Positions 1 to 9,470 are shown, numbered from the stretch's first letter. The stretch is DNA of 64,000 bases from Geodermatophilus ruber (GCF_900114385.1 NZ_FOSW01000001.1:372001-436000); one strand, 5' to 3'. Made by a program: numbers and translations. Notes: generated from the letters alone by a model not told the origin.

Positions 1-888
1 GTCGCCGTAGCGGACGGTCTGCGTCCGGCCGTCGAGCAGCTCCCCGAGCGCGGGGTAGAACTGCTGGTCGACCGAGACACCGGTGAGGCCGCGACCCTCG
101 AGCAGCCCGAACTGGTCGGCCTGCTTGACGAAGGACACCGCGTCACCGCCGACCACCGCGGAGAGGATCCAGTCGGGGTCGCTGTCGGCCAGCTTGGTGA
201 TGACCGGCTGCCAGTCCGACGTACCCAGCGGCGAGTACTCCTCGGCGACGACGGTCCCGCCGGCCTCCTCGACCAGCTGCCGGGCCACCTCGTGGTAGGT
301 CCGCGGGAAGACGTAGTCGTTGCCGACCAGCGCGACGTTCGGTCCGAACTGCTCGACCATCTGCGGCACGAGGTCGGTGAGCAGCTGGGTCGGCGTCTCG
401 CCGAACGGCCAGAAGTGCGGGCTGCAGAAGTCCAGGGCGGTGGCGATCGCCTGTGACATCGGGACGCCGGCCTGCGCGGCGACGTTCGCAGCGGCGATCG
501 TGGTGTCGTCGGTGATCGTCCCGAAGATGTAGTCGACCTGCTCCTGCTGGACCATCCGCTGGGCTGCCTGGGTGGCGGTCGCGGGGTCGGCCTGGTCGTC
601 GATGAACACGACCTCGACCGGCTGCCCGAAGACCCCGCCGTCGGCGTTGATGTCCTCGATGGCCAGGTCGAAGCCCTGCTGCATCGCGATCCCCTCGGGG
701 GCCGCGGGCCCGGTGATCGGTGCGAGGAAGCCGATCTTGAGCGGCTCCTGGTCGGCGGCTGCGGTGTCCCCGCCGCCGCCGACGGACCCGCCGCACGCCG
801 ACAGGGCGAGCAGCACCGCGGTGCCGCCGGCGACGGCCAGGCGTCGACGGGGGCCGGTCAAGCGACGTTCCGCGTTCTTGTGGACCAC
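1..888 (-). CDS. ABC transporter substrate-binding lipoprotein, branched-chain amino acid/urea type (3' end outside window)
   Basis: Extracellular solute receptor of a LivK/UrtA-like importer; 296 codons are visible and the C-terminus runs off the left edge. The GTG start is chosen because GGAGG lies 8 nt upstream; it gives an Arg-rich n-region, a hydrophobic stretch and a lipobox ending LSAC (Cys32), so a lipid-anchored protein is predicted. The mature part opens KIGFLAPITGP and includes the QGFDLAIEDINADGG stretch typical of the Peripla_BP_6 fold. The start overlaps the permease stop by 31 bp; a TTG at 861 overlapping that stop is an alternative start. Substrate cannot be read from sequence: amide, urea and branched-chain amino acids are all possible. 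Confidence 0.85.
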   Translation of the reverse strand, partial: MVHKNAERRLTGPRRRLAVAGGTAVLLALSACGGSVGGGGDTAAADQEPLKIGFLAPITGPAAPEGIAMQQGFDLAIEDINADGGVFGQPVEVVFIDDQADPATATQAAQRMVQQEQVDYIFGTITDDTTIAAANVAAQAGVPMSQAIATALDFCSPHFWPFGETPTQLLTDLVPQMVEQFGPNVALVGNDYVFPRTYHEVARQLVEEAGGTVVAEEYSPLGTSDWQPVITKLADSDPDWILSAVVGGDAVSFVKQADQFGLLEGRGLTGVSVDQQFYPALGELLDGRTQTVRYGD

Positions 889-1739
889 GAGGGCAACCTC
901 CAGGACAGGCCCGCGGGGCGGGCGGCGATCAGGACGACGAGAGCGGCGAAGAACAGCAGCTCGGCGACGGTCTCGGTGAGGTACCGGCGCAGGAGTGAGG
1001 AGAGGAGCGCTACGACGAACGCCCCGACGATCGGGCCGGTCAGCGAGCCGAGCCGGCCGACGAGGACGGCGAAGAACGCGGGGGCCAGGAAGGCGACGCC
1101 CATCCCGGGCGTGAGCCCGAGGGTGGGGCTCTGCAGGGCGCCGGCCAGGACGGCCAGCAGCGTGCCGACGGCGAAGGTGCCGGCGATCATGAGCCGGGGC
1201 GGAATGCCGAGCACGGCCGCCATGTCCCGGTTCGCGATCGACGCGCGCAGCTTCAGCCCCAGGCTGGTCCGGTAGACCACGAGCAGCGCGAGGACCACCA
1301 CGGCCAGCGACACCCCGGTCACCACCAGCCGGTAGGTCGGGAAGGGCGTGCCCAGGACGACGGTGCTGCCCTCGATCGGGGCCTCGACCGACCGGGGGGT
1401 GGCCCCGAAGATCGCCTCGGCCAGCTGGCGCAGGACGATGCCCAGCCCCCACATGGCCAGCAGGGTCGCCAGCATCCCCCGGCTGTAGAGCCGGCGCAGG
1501 ATCGCCCACTCGGCCGCCAGGCCCAGGACGACGGCGAGCAGGACGGCCAGGAGCACGCGGAGGGGGAAGGGCACCGGCGTGAGCGCGTACATGACGTAGG
1601 CGCCGACCATCACCAGGTCGCCGTGGGCGACGTTGACGACCCCCAGCTGGCCGAACACCAGGCCCAGGCCCAGCGCCAGCAGCGCGTAGAACCCGAAGAG
1701 GTTGGCCGTCGACAGGACGAAGGAGACCAGCGAGTCCAC
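858..1739 (-). CDS. Branched-chain amino acid-type ABC transporter permease (LivH family)
   Basis: 293-residue polytopic inner-membrane subunit forming half of the translocation channel of a LivH/LivM-type importer. The sequence is almost entirely hydrophobic, with about eight predicted membrane segments and the early GLVFGQLGVVNVAHGDLVMVG stretch (split here: GLVFGQLGVVNVAHG, DLVMVG) that is characteristic of LivH/UrtB permeases. It precedes the substrate-binding gene with a 31-bp overlap, so the two are co-transcribed; the partner permease and ATPases probably lie to the left of the window. Start is GTG at 1739 with only a weak G-rich ribosome site. Confidence 0.88.
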   Translation of the reverse strand: MDSLVSFVLSTANLFGFYALLALGLGLVFGQLGVVNVAHGDLVMVGAYVMYALTPVPFPLRVLLAVLLAVVLGLAAEWAILRRLYSRGMLATLLAMWGLGIVLRQLAEAIFGATPRSVEAPIEGSTVVLGTPFPTYRLVVTGVSLAVVVLALLVVYRTSLGLKLRASIANRDMAAVLGIPPRLMIAGTFAVGTLLAVLAGALQSPTLGLTPGMGVAFLAPAFFAVLVGRLGSLTGPIVGAFVVALLSSLLRRYLTETVAELLFFAALVVLIAARPAGLSWRLPSWSTRTRNVA

Positions 1740-1994
1740 TACCGCCCGCCGTTCCGCGGCGCGGCGTCACCTGGCTGCTGCATCGAAGCGGTCCACCTCG
1801 CGTTCACCCGGCCGGGTGCGGGCGGCAGCCGCTCCCCGGTGTCCTGTCTGCCGCCCACGTCCGGATCGAGTGCCGGTGACGGTCTGTGCGAGGAGTCTGT
1901 GGAGCCGCTCGTGCCGATGCAGCAAAGCGGAAACAATGCGTGTCTAACATCCCACTTCCCTGATACGGCGGCCTTTGAGACGGGAGCGGGAGCC

Positions 1995-2585
1995 ATGGCG
2001 CGCAGCGATGCGGCGGAGAACGTCTCGCGGTTGCTGCGTGCTGCGCGAGACGCAGTGGCCGCGGACGGGCCCGGGGTCGGCGTCCGGGTCATCGCCGAGC
2101 GCGCCGAGGTCGGGGTGAGCACGTTGTACCGGCACTTCCCGGACAAGGGCAGCCTCATCGACGCGGTGTCGGTGCACCGCTGGGCGACCATGGACGGGCT
2201 CGCCCGCCGGCCGCTCGCCCGCGAGGGGTCGCTCTCCCGCATCGTGCTGCTGCTCGACACCTTCTCCCGGATGGTCTCCGCCGACCACGGCTTCATCGAG
2301 TCCACCGGCATCCGGGTGGGCCGACTGCCCGCCGCCGCCATCAGGGGCCCGAAGACCGCGTTCGACGAGGCGCTGGCCGGGCTGTGGGTGCGCGCCCAGC
2401 AGGAGGGCCAGGTGCACCGCTACGCCGACCCCCGCGACCTGATCGAGCTGACCGGTGCCATCCGGGAGCGCACCCGACGGCCCGCGCAGCTCCGCCTCCT
2501 GGTGCAGGGGGTCTGCGTGCAGCCCGAGGCGGGCACCGCCCTGCTGACCGACTCCCTGCGCGCCCCGGACCCGGGCTACCTGTGA
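1995..2585 (+). CDS. TetR/AcrR family transcriptional regulator
   Basis: 196-residue DNA-binding regulator. Residues about 10-60 form the TetR helix-turn-helix (VRVIAERAEVGVSTLYRHF followed by PDKGSLIDAV); the remainder is an all-helical ligand-binding/dimer domain without a recognisable ligand signature. The ATG at 1995 is preceded by GGGAGCGGGAG. It is transcribed divergently from the ABC operon across a 255-bp gap, so control of that operon is the simplest guess, although no clear palindromic operator stands out in the gap. The C-terminal tail after residue 160 is Pro/Arg-rich and less typical of the family. Confidence 0.85.
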   Translation: MARSDAAENVSRLLRAARDAVAADGPGVGVRVIAERAEVGVSTLYRHFPDKGSLIDAVSVHRWATMDGLARRPLAREGSLSRIVLLLDTFSRMVSADHGFIESTGIRVGRLPAAAIRGPKTAFDEALAGLWVRAQQEGQVHRYADPRDLIELTGAIRERTRRPAQLRLLVQGVCVQPEAGTALLTDSLRAPDPGYL

Positions 2586-2723
2586 CGATCGCAGGACGGC
2601 CCGGACAGCCCCTCCCCCGGTAGCACCGGCCCGGGCTCCCCACCGGCGGAGAGCGAGCCCGACGCGCGCCGCTGAGGACGAACGGACCTGCGAAGGACAC
2701 CACCGCCCCCCACACTCGGGGAC

Positions 2724-3086
2724 GTGACCACTCCGGATCCGCACCGCGCCCCCACCGACGGGCCGTTCAGCCCCGACCCGGTCACCGGTCCGCTCGCCGA
2801 CGACACCCCGGGGACTCGCCCTCCGCCCGCACCCGCCGCGGCGCCGGTGCGGGAGCGGCACGCCGGGCGCGCCATCGGCCGGACCCTGGCCCTGGCGCTG
2901 CTGCTGTTCGTCACCGTGCTCCTGGTGCTGTTCGTCGTCTTCAACACCCAGACCGTCGAGATCAGCCTCGTCTTCGGCAACGTCCAGGCGCCGCTGGTGC
3001 TGGCCCTCGTCGTCGCGGCCGCCCTCGGCGGGCTGCTGGTCTGGCTGGCCGGGCTGGCCCGGCGCGCGCGCCGCAGCCGCAGCTGA
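2724..3086 (+). CDS. LapA-family (DUF1049) two-helix membrane protein
   Basis: 120-residue protein with a Pro/Asp-rich cytoplasmic N-terminus (about 45 residues), then two membrane helices around residues 55-75 and 90-112. The region from the first helix through FNTQTVEISLVFG and the second helix matches the LapA/YciM-partner DUF1049 pattern in which the short loop carries an N-x-Q-x-V core. In proteobacteria LapA takes part in LPS assembly; actinobacteria lack LPS, so the role here is unknown. GTG start at 2724. Single gene between the TetR gene and fadE. Confidence 0.75.
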   Translation: MTTPDPHRAPTDGPFSPDPVTGPLADDTPGTRPPPAPAAAPVRERHAGRAIGRTLALALLLFVTVLLVLFVVFNTQTVEISLVFGNVQAPLVLALVVAAALGGLLVWLAGLARRARRSRS

Positions 3087-3128
3087 GCTCGGTCCTCACC
3101 CTCGGTGGGCGTGTCCGAGGGTGCGGTG

Positions 3129-3174
3129 TTGCTCCCGCTACTCGCCGGTAATAACGTTTGTTACCGGCGAGTAG
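3129..3174 (+). promoter_or_regulatory. fadE promoter with paired TetR-type operator
   Basis: A plausible sigma70 promoter has -35 TTGCTC (3129-3134), a 17-bp spacer and -10 TAACGT (3152-3157). Perfect 14-bp inverted arms, CTACTCGCCGGTAA (3138-3151) and TTACCGGCGAGTAG (3161-3174), flank the -10 box with a 9-bp gap. Each arm is itself an imperfect palindrome, so two repressor dimers could bind, one in the spacer and one over the start site. The layout suggests repression of the acyl-CoA dehydrogenase; the regulator is not identified. Confidence 0.6.
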
Positions 3175-3213
3175 GACTCGCCCTCCGACCGGCACGCACG
3201 GGAGCCCAGCCAG

Positions 3214-5058
3214 ATGAGCCATTACACCGCCAACCTCCGGGACCTCGAGTTCAACCTCTTCGAGTTCCTGGACACCAAGGACCGCTTCGGCACCGGCCCC
3301 TTCGAGCAGATGGACGCCGAGACCGCGCGCGGTGTGCTGGCCGAGATCCGCCGGCTCGCCGAGGGCCCGATCGCGGAGTCCTTCGTCGACGCCGACCGCA
3401 ACCCGCCCGTGTTCGACCCGGCCACCCACTCGGTGACGCTGCCCGAGTCGTTCAAGAAGTCGGTCCGCTCGCTCAGCGAGGGCGAATGGTTCCGCCTGGG
3501 CCTCACGGGGGAGTTCGGCGGCTTCGGCGCACCGAACACGCTGGCCTGGGCGGCCTTCGAGATGGTCCTGGGCGCGAATCCCGCCGTCTTCATGTACGGC
3601 TCCGGCCCGGCGTTCGCGCAGGTGCTGCACGACCTCGGCACCGAGGAGCAGAAGAAGCTGGCCCAGCTCATGCTGGACAAGGACTGGGGCGCCACCATGG
3701 TGCTCACCGAGCCCGATGCGGGTTCCGACGTCGGCGCCGGCCGCACCAAGGCGGTGCAGCAGGCCGACGGCTCGTGGCACATCACCGGCGTGAAGCGGTT
3801 CATCACCTCGGCCGAGCACGACCTGAGCGACAACATCATCCACCTGGTGCTGGCCCGCCCCGAGGGCGCGAAGGCCGGCACCAAGGGGCTGTCGCTGTTC
3901 GTCGTGCCCAAGTTCCACGTGGATCTGGAGACCGGTGAGCTCGGCGAGCGCAACGGCGTCTACGTGACCAACGTCGAGAAGAAGATGGGCCTCAAGGTCT
4001 CCACGACCTGCGAGGTGACCTTCGGCGACGCTCCCGTGCCGGCCCAGGGCTGGCTGGTCGGCGAGGTGCACGACGGCATCGCGCAGATGTTCAAGATCAT
4101 CGAGTACGCCCGGATGTTCGTCGGCACCAAGGCGATCGCCACGCTGTCGGCCGGCTACCAGGTGGCCCTCGACTACGCGAAGAACCGCGTACAGGGCGCC
4201 GACCTGACCGCGACCAGCAAGGACGCGCCGCGGGTCACGATCACCCACCACCCCGACGTCCGCCGCTCGCTGATGCGGCAGAAGTCCTACGTCGAGGGCA
4301 TGCGTGCGCTCTACCTGTACGCGGCGAGCTTCCGCGACCAGGTCGTCCAGGCCGAGGCGGAGGGCACCGGCGACAGCGAGGAGGCCACGCTGGCCGAGCG
4401 GGTCAACGACCTGCTGCTGCCGATCGTCAAGGGCTACGGCTCGGAGCGGGCCACGGAGCTGCTCACCTCCGAGTCGCTGCAGACCCTGGGCGGCTCGGGC
4501 TTCCTGCAGGACTACCCGATCGAGCAGTACATCCGCGATTCCAAGATCGACACCCTCTACGAGGGGACGACCGCGATCCAGGGCCAGGACTTCTTCTTCC
4601 GGAAGATCGTCAAGGACGGCGGCGTCGCCCTGACCTGGCTGGCGAGCCAGATCCAGGCCACGATCGACGCCGAGGCCGGCAACGGCCGGCTCAAGGAGGA
4701 GCGGGCGCTGCTGGCGACCGCCCTGCAGGACGTCCAGGGCATGCTGACCGCGATGTTCGGCCACCTCACCGAGGCTCAGCAGGACATGCGGTCGGTCTAC
4801 AAGGTCGCGCAGAACACCAGCCGGCTGCTGCTGGCCGCCGGTGACCTGATCACCGCCTGGCTGTTGATCCGCCAGTCGGAGGTGGCGCTGGCCGCGCTGG
4901 CGGGCGACGTCAGCGAGAAGGACCGCTCCTTCTACGAGGGCAAGCTCGCCGCCACCCGGTTCTTCACCACCCAGGTGCTGCCGAAGCTGACCGCCGAGCG
5001 CGTGATCGTCGAGAACACCGACAACGCGCTCATGGAGGTCGACGAGGCCGTCTTCTGA
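3214..5058 (+). CDS. Acyl-CoA dehydrogenase, FadE5-like
   Basis: 614-residue flavoenzyme oxidising acyl-CoA to trans-2-enoyl-CoA in beta-oxidation. The N-terminal opening [17 protein letters not shown] and the length match the mycobacterial FadE5 type, which carries an additional C-terminal acyl-CoA dehydrogenase-like domain (about residues 470-600). Substrate/FAD-binding [11 protein letters not shown] lies near residue 168, and the catalytic Glu is expected in [12 protein letters not shown] near residue 450. It stands alone, behind a strongly structured operator region, with no electron-transfer flavoprotein or hydratase genes next to it. Broad chain-length specificity is known for FadE5 and is only inferred here. 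Confidence 0.93.
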   Translation: MSHYTANLRDLEFNLFEFLDTKDRFGTGPFEQMDAETARGVLAEIRRLAEGPIAESFVDADRNPPVFDPATHSVTLPESFKKSVRSLSEGEWFRLGLTGEFGGFGAPNTLAWAAFEMVLGANPAVFMYGSGPAFAQVLHDLGTEEQKKLAQLMLDKDWGATMVLTEPDAGSDVGAGRTKAVQQADGSWHITGVKRFITSAEHDLSDNIIHLVLARPEGAKAGTKGLSLFVVPKFHVDLETGELGERNGVYVTNVEKKMGLKVSTTCEVTFGDAPVPAQGWLVGEVHDGIAQMFKIIEYARMFVGTKAIATLSAGYQVALDYAKNRVQGADLTATSKDAPRVTITHHPDVRRSLMRQKSYVEGMRALYLYAASFRDQVVQAEAEGTGDSEEATLAERVNDLLLPIVKGYGSERATELLTSESLQTLGGSGFLQDYPIEQYIRDSKIDTLYEGTTAIQGQDFFFRKIVKDGGVALTWLASQIQATIDAEAGNGRLKEERALLATALQDVQGMLTAMFGHLTEAQQDMRSVYKVAQNTSRLLLAAGDLITAWLLIRQSEVALAALAGDVSEKDRSFYEGKLAATRFFTTQVLPKLTAERVIVENTDNALMEVDEAVF

Positions 5059-5212
5059 CGAAGGACCGTGAGTCGGGCCGGCGGCCGTCTCCCCACCCGG
5101 GAGGCGGCCGCCGGCCGTTTCCCGGGACGGGAGCGCGGGCATGGGCCTCGGGACGACGACGTCCCCGACAACGGGCCCGGCACCCGGACCCGTCCCCGAG
5201 AGGAGGGAACCG

Positions 5213-5401
5213 ATGAGCCAGCCCGACCCCACCGGTTACCGCGAGGGCGCGATCTCCGACGCCCCGGACAGCGGCAACCTGGTCGGCGGCGTACCCGGCG
5301 AGGACCGCGCCGACCGCGGTACGCGCGACACCACCCTCACCACGGACGACGAGGCCCAGCGCGACGAGGAGGCGGTCCGGCCGGGCAACGAGCCCGACTG
5401 A
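5213..5401 (+). CDS. Small acidic disordered protein, 62 aa
   Basis: I do not recognise a family. The 62-residue product is rich in Asp, Glu, Gly and Arg, has no hydrophobic segment or Cys, and ends in EEAVRPGNEPD; it is predicted to be disordered and cytoplasmic. The ATG at 5213 is preceded by a strong GAGAGGAGG ribosome site 7 nt upstream, which supports real translation. It follows fadE by about 150 bp. A second protein of the same character lies at 48000-48221. A stress-related or chaperone-like role would be a guess. Confidence 0.6.
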   Translation: MSQPDPTGYREGAISDAPDSGNLVGGVPGEDRADRGTRDTTLTTDDEAQRDEEAVRPGNEPD

Positions 5402-5470
5402 GACCGGACCCCTCCTGGGCCTCCTCGCAGGCTCCGGGACGCCGAGGCGGGAGCCTCCTACCCTGGGCGG

Positions 5471-6349
5471 GTGCCCGCCGTCCCCACCCGCCTGCCCGCG
5501 GAGGAGTGGACGGCGCGGGCGGCGGCTCACGAGGAGCGGATCGAGCGCTGGACGGCGCCGCACCGCGAGCGCCGCCGCCGCGGGGCGACCCACCCGGTGC
5601 TCGACTTCCTCTTCACCTACTACTCCGAGACGCCGAGCCGGCTGCGCCGGTGGCACCCGGGGCCGGGCACCGCGCTCGCGCCGTCGTCCGCCGGGCCGGC
5701 TCCGCACGCGGGGTGGCGCTGGTACGCGGCCGACGACGACGGCGGGGTGCGTCTGGACACCGCCGCCTACCTCGCCGAGCGCCGGGAGGCCGTGCGGTTC
5801 GTCCGGGATCTGCTGACGGCCACCGCGTCCCGGGCGCCCTTCACCGGCTGCTTCGGGCTGCACGAGTGGGCGATGGTCTACCGCGCGGACGAGCGTCGGC
5901 ACCCGCTGCCGCTCCGTCTCGGGCAGGCCGGCACCGACGCGGTGGTGGAGGGTCACCCGATCCGCTGCACGCACTTCGACGCGTTCCGGTTCTTCACCCC
6001 GGCCGCCGTGGGGCTCAACCGCGTGCAGCCCACGCGGGAGACGCAGCCGGCGCTGGAGCAGCCGGGCTGCCTGCACGCGACCATGGACCTCTACAAGTGG
6101 GCCTACAAGCTCTCCCCCGCCGTCCCGGGGGAACTGCTCGCCGACTGCTTCGAGCTGGCGGTCGACGTGCGCGGGCTGGACATGCGGGCCTCGCCCTACG
6201 ACCTGCGGGCGCACGGGTACGAGCCGGTCGCGATCGAGACCCCCGAGGGCAGGGCCGACTACGTCGCGGCGCAGCGGGAGTTCGCCGCCCGCGGCGCCGC
6301 GCTGCGGAGCCGGCTGACCGACGTCTGCGACCGGCTCCTCGTGGGCTGA
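5471..6349 (+). CDS. Conserved actinobacterial protein of the 3-methyladenine DNA glycosylase-labelled family
   Basis: 292-residue soluble protein. The N-terminal block WTARAAAHEERIERWTAPH followed by THPVLDFLFTYYSETPSRLRRWHPG matches an actinobacterial family whose members carry the database label 3-methyladenine DNA glycosylase; I see no helix-hairpin-helix glycosylase motif, so that label may be wrong. Other conserved-looking features are FTGCFGLHEWAMVYR and CTHFDAFRFFTP, with His and Cys residues that could bind metal or be catalytic. GTG start at 5471, no strong ribosome site. It is followed 46 bp later by the phosphatase gene in the same orientation. Confidence 0.6.
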   Translation: MPAVPTRLPAEEWTARAAAHEERIERWTAPHRERRRRGATHPVLDFLFTYYSETPSRLRRWHPGPGTALAPSSAGPAPHAGWRWYAADDDGGVRLDTAAYLAERREAVRFVRDLLTATASRAPFTGCFGLHEWAMVYRADERRHPLPLRLGQAGTDAVVEGHPIRCTHFDAFRFFTPAAVGLNRVQPTRETQPALEQPGCLHATMDLYKWAYKLSPAVPGELLADCFELAVDVRGLDMRASPYDLRAHGYEPVAIETPEGRADYVAAQREFAARGAALRSRLTDVCDRLLVG

Positions 6350-6395
6350 CCGGCGGGCCGGAGGTCGCGTTGTCGGCAGGTCGTACGGTCGGGGC

Positions 6396-7226
6396 GTGAC
6401 CTCCACGCGCACGGACCGCTGGTTGCGGCTCGACGGGACGACCAACACCCGCGACCTGGGCGGGCTCCCGACCCACGACGGCGGTACCACGGTGCCCGGC
6501 CGCATCCTGCGCAGCGACAACCTGCAGACCCTCAGCGACGCCGACGTCCGGCGGCTGGTTGAGGACGCGCGGCTGCGCGAGGTCATCGACCTGCGGACCA
6601 CCGCAGAGGTCCTGCTCGAGGGGCGCGGCCCGCTGCGCGCGGTGCCCGCGGTCACCCACCGCCACTTCAGCCTGCTCCCCGAGCGCGGCCACCACACCGA
6701 CGTCTTCGCCGTCGAGGAGGCCGACCTGCCCGAGCCGCCGGCCGACTGGGTCGAGACGGTGCTCCCCCGGCAGACCGCCGAGCACGACCGCGAGGAGCTC
6801 CCGGCGGTGCGCTCCTACCTCGGGTACCTGGCGCACCGGCCGGAGAACGTCCTGGGTGCGCTGCGCGCCCTGGCCGCCGGCGCGGACGGCGCCGCCGTCG
6901 TGCACTGCGCGGCCGGCAAGGACCGCACCGGCGTGGTCGTGGCCTTCTCCCTCGCCGCGGCCGGCGTGCCGCACGAGGAGATCGTGGCCGACTACGCCAT
7001 GACCGCCGACGTCATCGACGCGCTGGTGGCCAAGCTCGCCGCCTCGCCGACCTACGCCGAGGACATGGTGCGGCGCGACGTCGCGAGCCACACCCCACGG
7101 GCCGAGACGATGGACCGGCTGCTCGCGCTGCTCGACGAGCGGCACGGCGGGCCGCTCGGCTGGCTGACCGAGCACGGCTTCGGTGCGGACGAGCAGGAGG
7201 CGCTGCGCGCCCGCCTGCGCGGCTGA
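6396..7226 (+). CDS. Tyrosine-protein phosphatase (PtpB/DSP-like)
   Basis: 276-residue phosphatase. The P-loop HCAAGKDRTG (Cys171 nucleophile, Arg177) is the CX5R signature of the PtpB-like tyrosine/dual-specificity or phosphoinositide phosphatases, with Lys-Asp after Gly as in mycobacterial PtpB. The N-terminus RLDGTTNTRDLGG, followed by an RSDNLQTLSDAD stretch, is the usual opening of this family. No signal peptide is seen, so the protein is cytoplasmic or leaderless-secreted. GTG start at 6396. It converges with the diguanylate cyclase gene, leaving only 10 bp between stops. Confidence 0.88.
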   Translation: MTSTRTDRWLRLDGTTNTRDLGGLPTHDGGTTVPGRILRSDNLQTLSDADVRRLVEDARLREVIDLRTTAEVLLEGRGPLRAVPAVTHRHFSLLPERGHHTDVFAVEEADLPEPPADWVETVLPRQTAEHDREELPAVRSYLGYLAHRPENVLGALRALAAGADGAAVVHCAAGKDRTGVVVAFSLAAAGVPHEEIVADYAMTADVIDALVAKLAASPTYAEDMVRRDVASHTPRAETMDRLLALLDERHGGPLGWLTEHGFGADEQEALRARLRG

Positions 7227-7236
7227 GCCCCGCGGC

Positions 7237-9288
7237 TCAGCGGCCGGCGCCCTCGCCATCGCGCCGGCCGGCGTGCTTGTGCCGGTACATCGCGGCGTCG
7301 GCGGCCCGCAGGAGGGCATCGGCACCCCCGGGCCCGCCGCTGTGCACGGCGACCCCGACGCTGGTCCCGACGGTGACCTCGATCCCGTCCAGCCGGAAGG
7401 TCTCGGCGAAGCAGCCGAGCACCCGGGCGACGACCCGCTCGGCGTCCGCGGGCTGGATCAGCACGGGCAGGAGCACAGCGAACTCGTCACCGCTGAGCCG
7501 CCCCACCGTGTCGCCGGGGCGGACGGCGGAGCGCAGCCGGGCGGCCACCTGGCGGAGCAGCTCGTCCCCGGCCGCGTGACCGAGGGAGTCGTTGATCTCC
7601 TTGAACCGGTCGAGGTCGCAGAACAGGACGCCGACGTGGCCGTCCGCGGGCACGTCGGCCAGCGCCGTCTCCAGGCGGTCGAGGAACAGCACCCGGTTCG
7701 GCAGCCCGGTGAGCGCGTCGTGCATCGCCTGGTGGCGGACCGTCTCCAGGAGGCGGGCCTTCTGCAGCGCCGTGGCCGCCTGGTCCCCGACGCCGCGCAG
7801 CCGGGCCAGCGCGTCGCCGTCCAGCCGCTCCGGCGACCGGCCGGTGGCCCACGCGGCGGTGGCCACCCCGAGGAACGCCCGGCCGGCCAGCAGCGGTACG
7901 GCCACCACGTCGGTGATCCCCTGCGAGAGGAGCAGCCGGCGCAGCGGCGGGCTGGAGGTGGCCGAACTGAGGAAGAGCGGCTCCCGGTCGGCGAGCATGC
8001 CGACCAGCTCGGGGAGGTCCTCGGCGGGCATGGCGCTGCCCAGCAGCTGCTCGCGCGCCGCGTCGGGCACCCCGGTCACCGCGGTGGGGTGCAGGCAGCC
8101 GGTCGCGGGATTCCACAGCATCAGCGCGGCGGAGTCCGAGCCGACGACGGCGGGCAGCGCCTCGGCGACCACCGCGCACACGGCGGCGGCGTCCTCGGCC
8201 TGGGCCAGTTCGTGGGCCAGGGCGAGCAGCGCGCCGGCGCGGTGCGCCTCCTCCCGGGAGGACTCCAGTGCGATCAGCAGGTCCAGGGCGCCGGCGGCGT
8301 GGCCGGCGTAGGCGGCGAGCATCTCCCGGTCCCGGCCGCTCGCGCCGTCCCCGGGGCGGTAGACGGCGGCGAGCCGGCCGTGATGACGCCGGGCGGAGGT
8401 GATGTCGACGGCCATCACGTGGGGTCCCGGGTCCGTCCCGGCGAGCAGGGTGGCGGCCAGGGCATCCACCTGCTCCTGCGGGAGACCGGAGCCGTGGACG
8501 AGGGGCGGGCCACCGGCCGGATCGGCGACGGCCAGCACGTGGGCGGGTGCGAGGACGGCCTCGGCGGCGCGGGCCACGATGCGCTCCAGGGCCGTGTCGA
8601 CATCGCCGCTGCTGACCAGGTCCGTGGCCGCGGACTGCAGGATGCGCACCTGGTCGCGGAGGGCCAGCAGCTCGAGTGCTGAGTCCGGGGACCGGCGTCG
8701 CCAGCGCCGGCCGCGACGCTCGTAGGTCAGCCGGAAGACGCACGCCGGGTGCCCGTCGGCCTGGCACTCCTCGTGCCGCACGTCGGCCGGCGGCAACCCG
8801 AACGCCGTGGGCACCATGCCGAGCAGGCCCTGCAGGCAGTCGCAGTGCAGGCGCGAGGGGGGATAGCCCTCGAGGAGGGTGGCGCGGATCGTGGCGCGCC
8901 CGCTCCCGGCCGCCACGGTCTCCACGGTCGAGGCGGTGAAGAGGGTGGCGACGGTGCGGGCGATCTGCCGGTACACCTGCCGCGGTGAGCCCAGGGACCG
9001 GATCAGCAGCACCAGCGCCGGGTTCATCCCGTGGGCCAGCGCCTCCCGGCCCACCCGCAGCATGGTGGCGGGGTCGCCGAGGACCTCGGTCGCTGCAGCG
9101 GACAACCGGATCCGGGTGTCGTAGCTGGTCCAGTACGACGGTCGGGCGAGGTCCTCGGCGCGGTGCCGGACGCCGGCCCGGCGCAGGGTCTCCGCGACCG
9201 CGGCGTCTCCGCCCTGCGCGCGGACGTAGCCGAGCAGCAGCCCGGTCGTGACCCCGGAGGTCTCGCGGGGCTCCGCCGGGGTGCTCAT
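7237..9288 (-). CDS. Diguanylate cyclase with N-terminal V4R-like sensor and two GAF-like domains
   Basis: 683-residue signalling protein. Residues about 1-200 end in RHEECQADGHPACVFRL, a V4R-like His/Cys pattern suggesting a small-molecule or metal sensor. Two GAF-like regions follow (about 215-360 and 375-510), then a GGDEF domain (about 520-675). The active loop is SGDEF at 599-603, a variant still compatible with activity, and RPGD at 590-593 forms an intact inhibitory I-site five residues before it, so product-inhibited c-di-GMP synthesis is expected. No EAL domain or membrane helix is present. ATG at 9288 is chosen; a GTG lies one codon upstream. Confidence 0.88.
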   Translation of the reverse strand: MSTPAEPRETSGVTTGLLLGYVRAQGGDAAVAETLRRAGVRHRAEDLARPSYWTSYDTRIRLSAAATEVLGDPATMLRVGREALAHGMNPALVLLIRSLGSPRQVYRQIARTVATLFTASTVETVAAGSGRATIRATLLEGYPPSRLHCDCLQGLLGMVPTAFGLPPADVRHEECQADGHPACVFRLTYERRGRRWRRRSPDSALELLALRDQVRILQSAATDLVSSGDVDTALERIVARAAEAVLAPAHVLAVADPAGGPPLVHGSGLPQEQVDALAATLLAGTDPGPHVMAVDITSARRHHGRLAAVYRPGDGASGRDREMLAAYAGHAAGALDLLIALESSREEAHRAGALLALAHELAQAEDAAAVCAVVAEALPAVVGSDSAALMLWNPATGCLHPTAVTGVPDAAREQLLGSAMPAEDLPELVGMLADREPLFLSSATSSPPLRRLLLSQGITDVVAVPLLAGRAFLGVATAAWATGRSPERLDGDALARLRGVGDQAATALQKARLLETVRHQAMHDALTGLPNRVLFLDRLETALADVPADGHVGVLFCDLDRFKEINDSLGHAAGDELLRQVAARLRSAVRPGDTVGRLSGDEFAVLLPVLIQPADAERVVARVLGCFAETFRLDGIEVTVGTSVGVAVHSGGPGGADALLRAADAAMYRHKHAGRRDGEGAGR

Positions 9289-9470
9289 CACGCTCCCGCT
9301 CCGCGAGCGCGCCCGCCGCAGGGCCGGTCCGATGTCCTCACGCGAAGTGGAACGGCAGGCCGAGCTGGTCGATTGAGCCAGCCGACCCGAACGGGGTACG
9401 CGCCGGCGCGGATCGGTGGGCTCCTGCCGAACAGGGCTTGCGCGGTGGGAGGGCGTCGAGGTATGAAGTC

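Noticed and set aside
861-888. TTG at 861 overlapping the permease stop as start of the binding protein
   Set aside because: A TTGA overlap is attractive, but the GTG at 888 has a much better ribosome site (GGAGG, 8 nt).
2962-5232. 756-codon open frame on the minus strand opposite fadE
   Set aside because: Low-complexity Leu/Gly/Arg/His composition and no motif; the plus-strand FadE frame is unambiguous.
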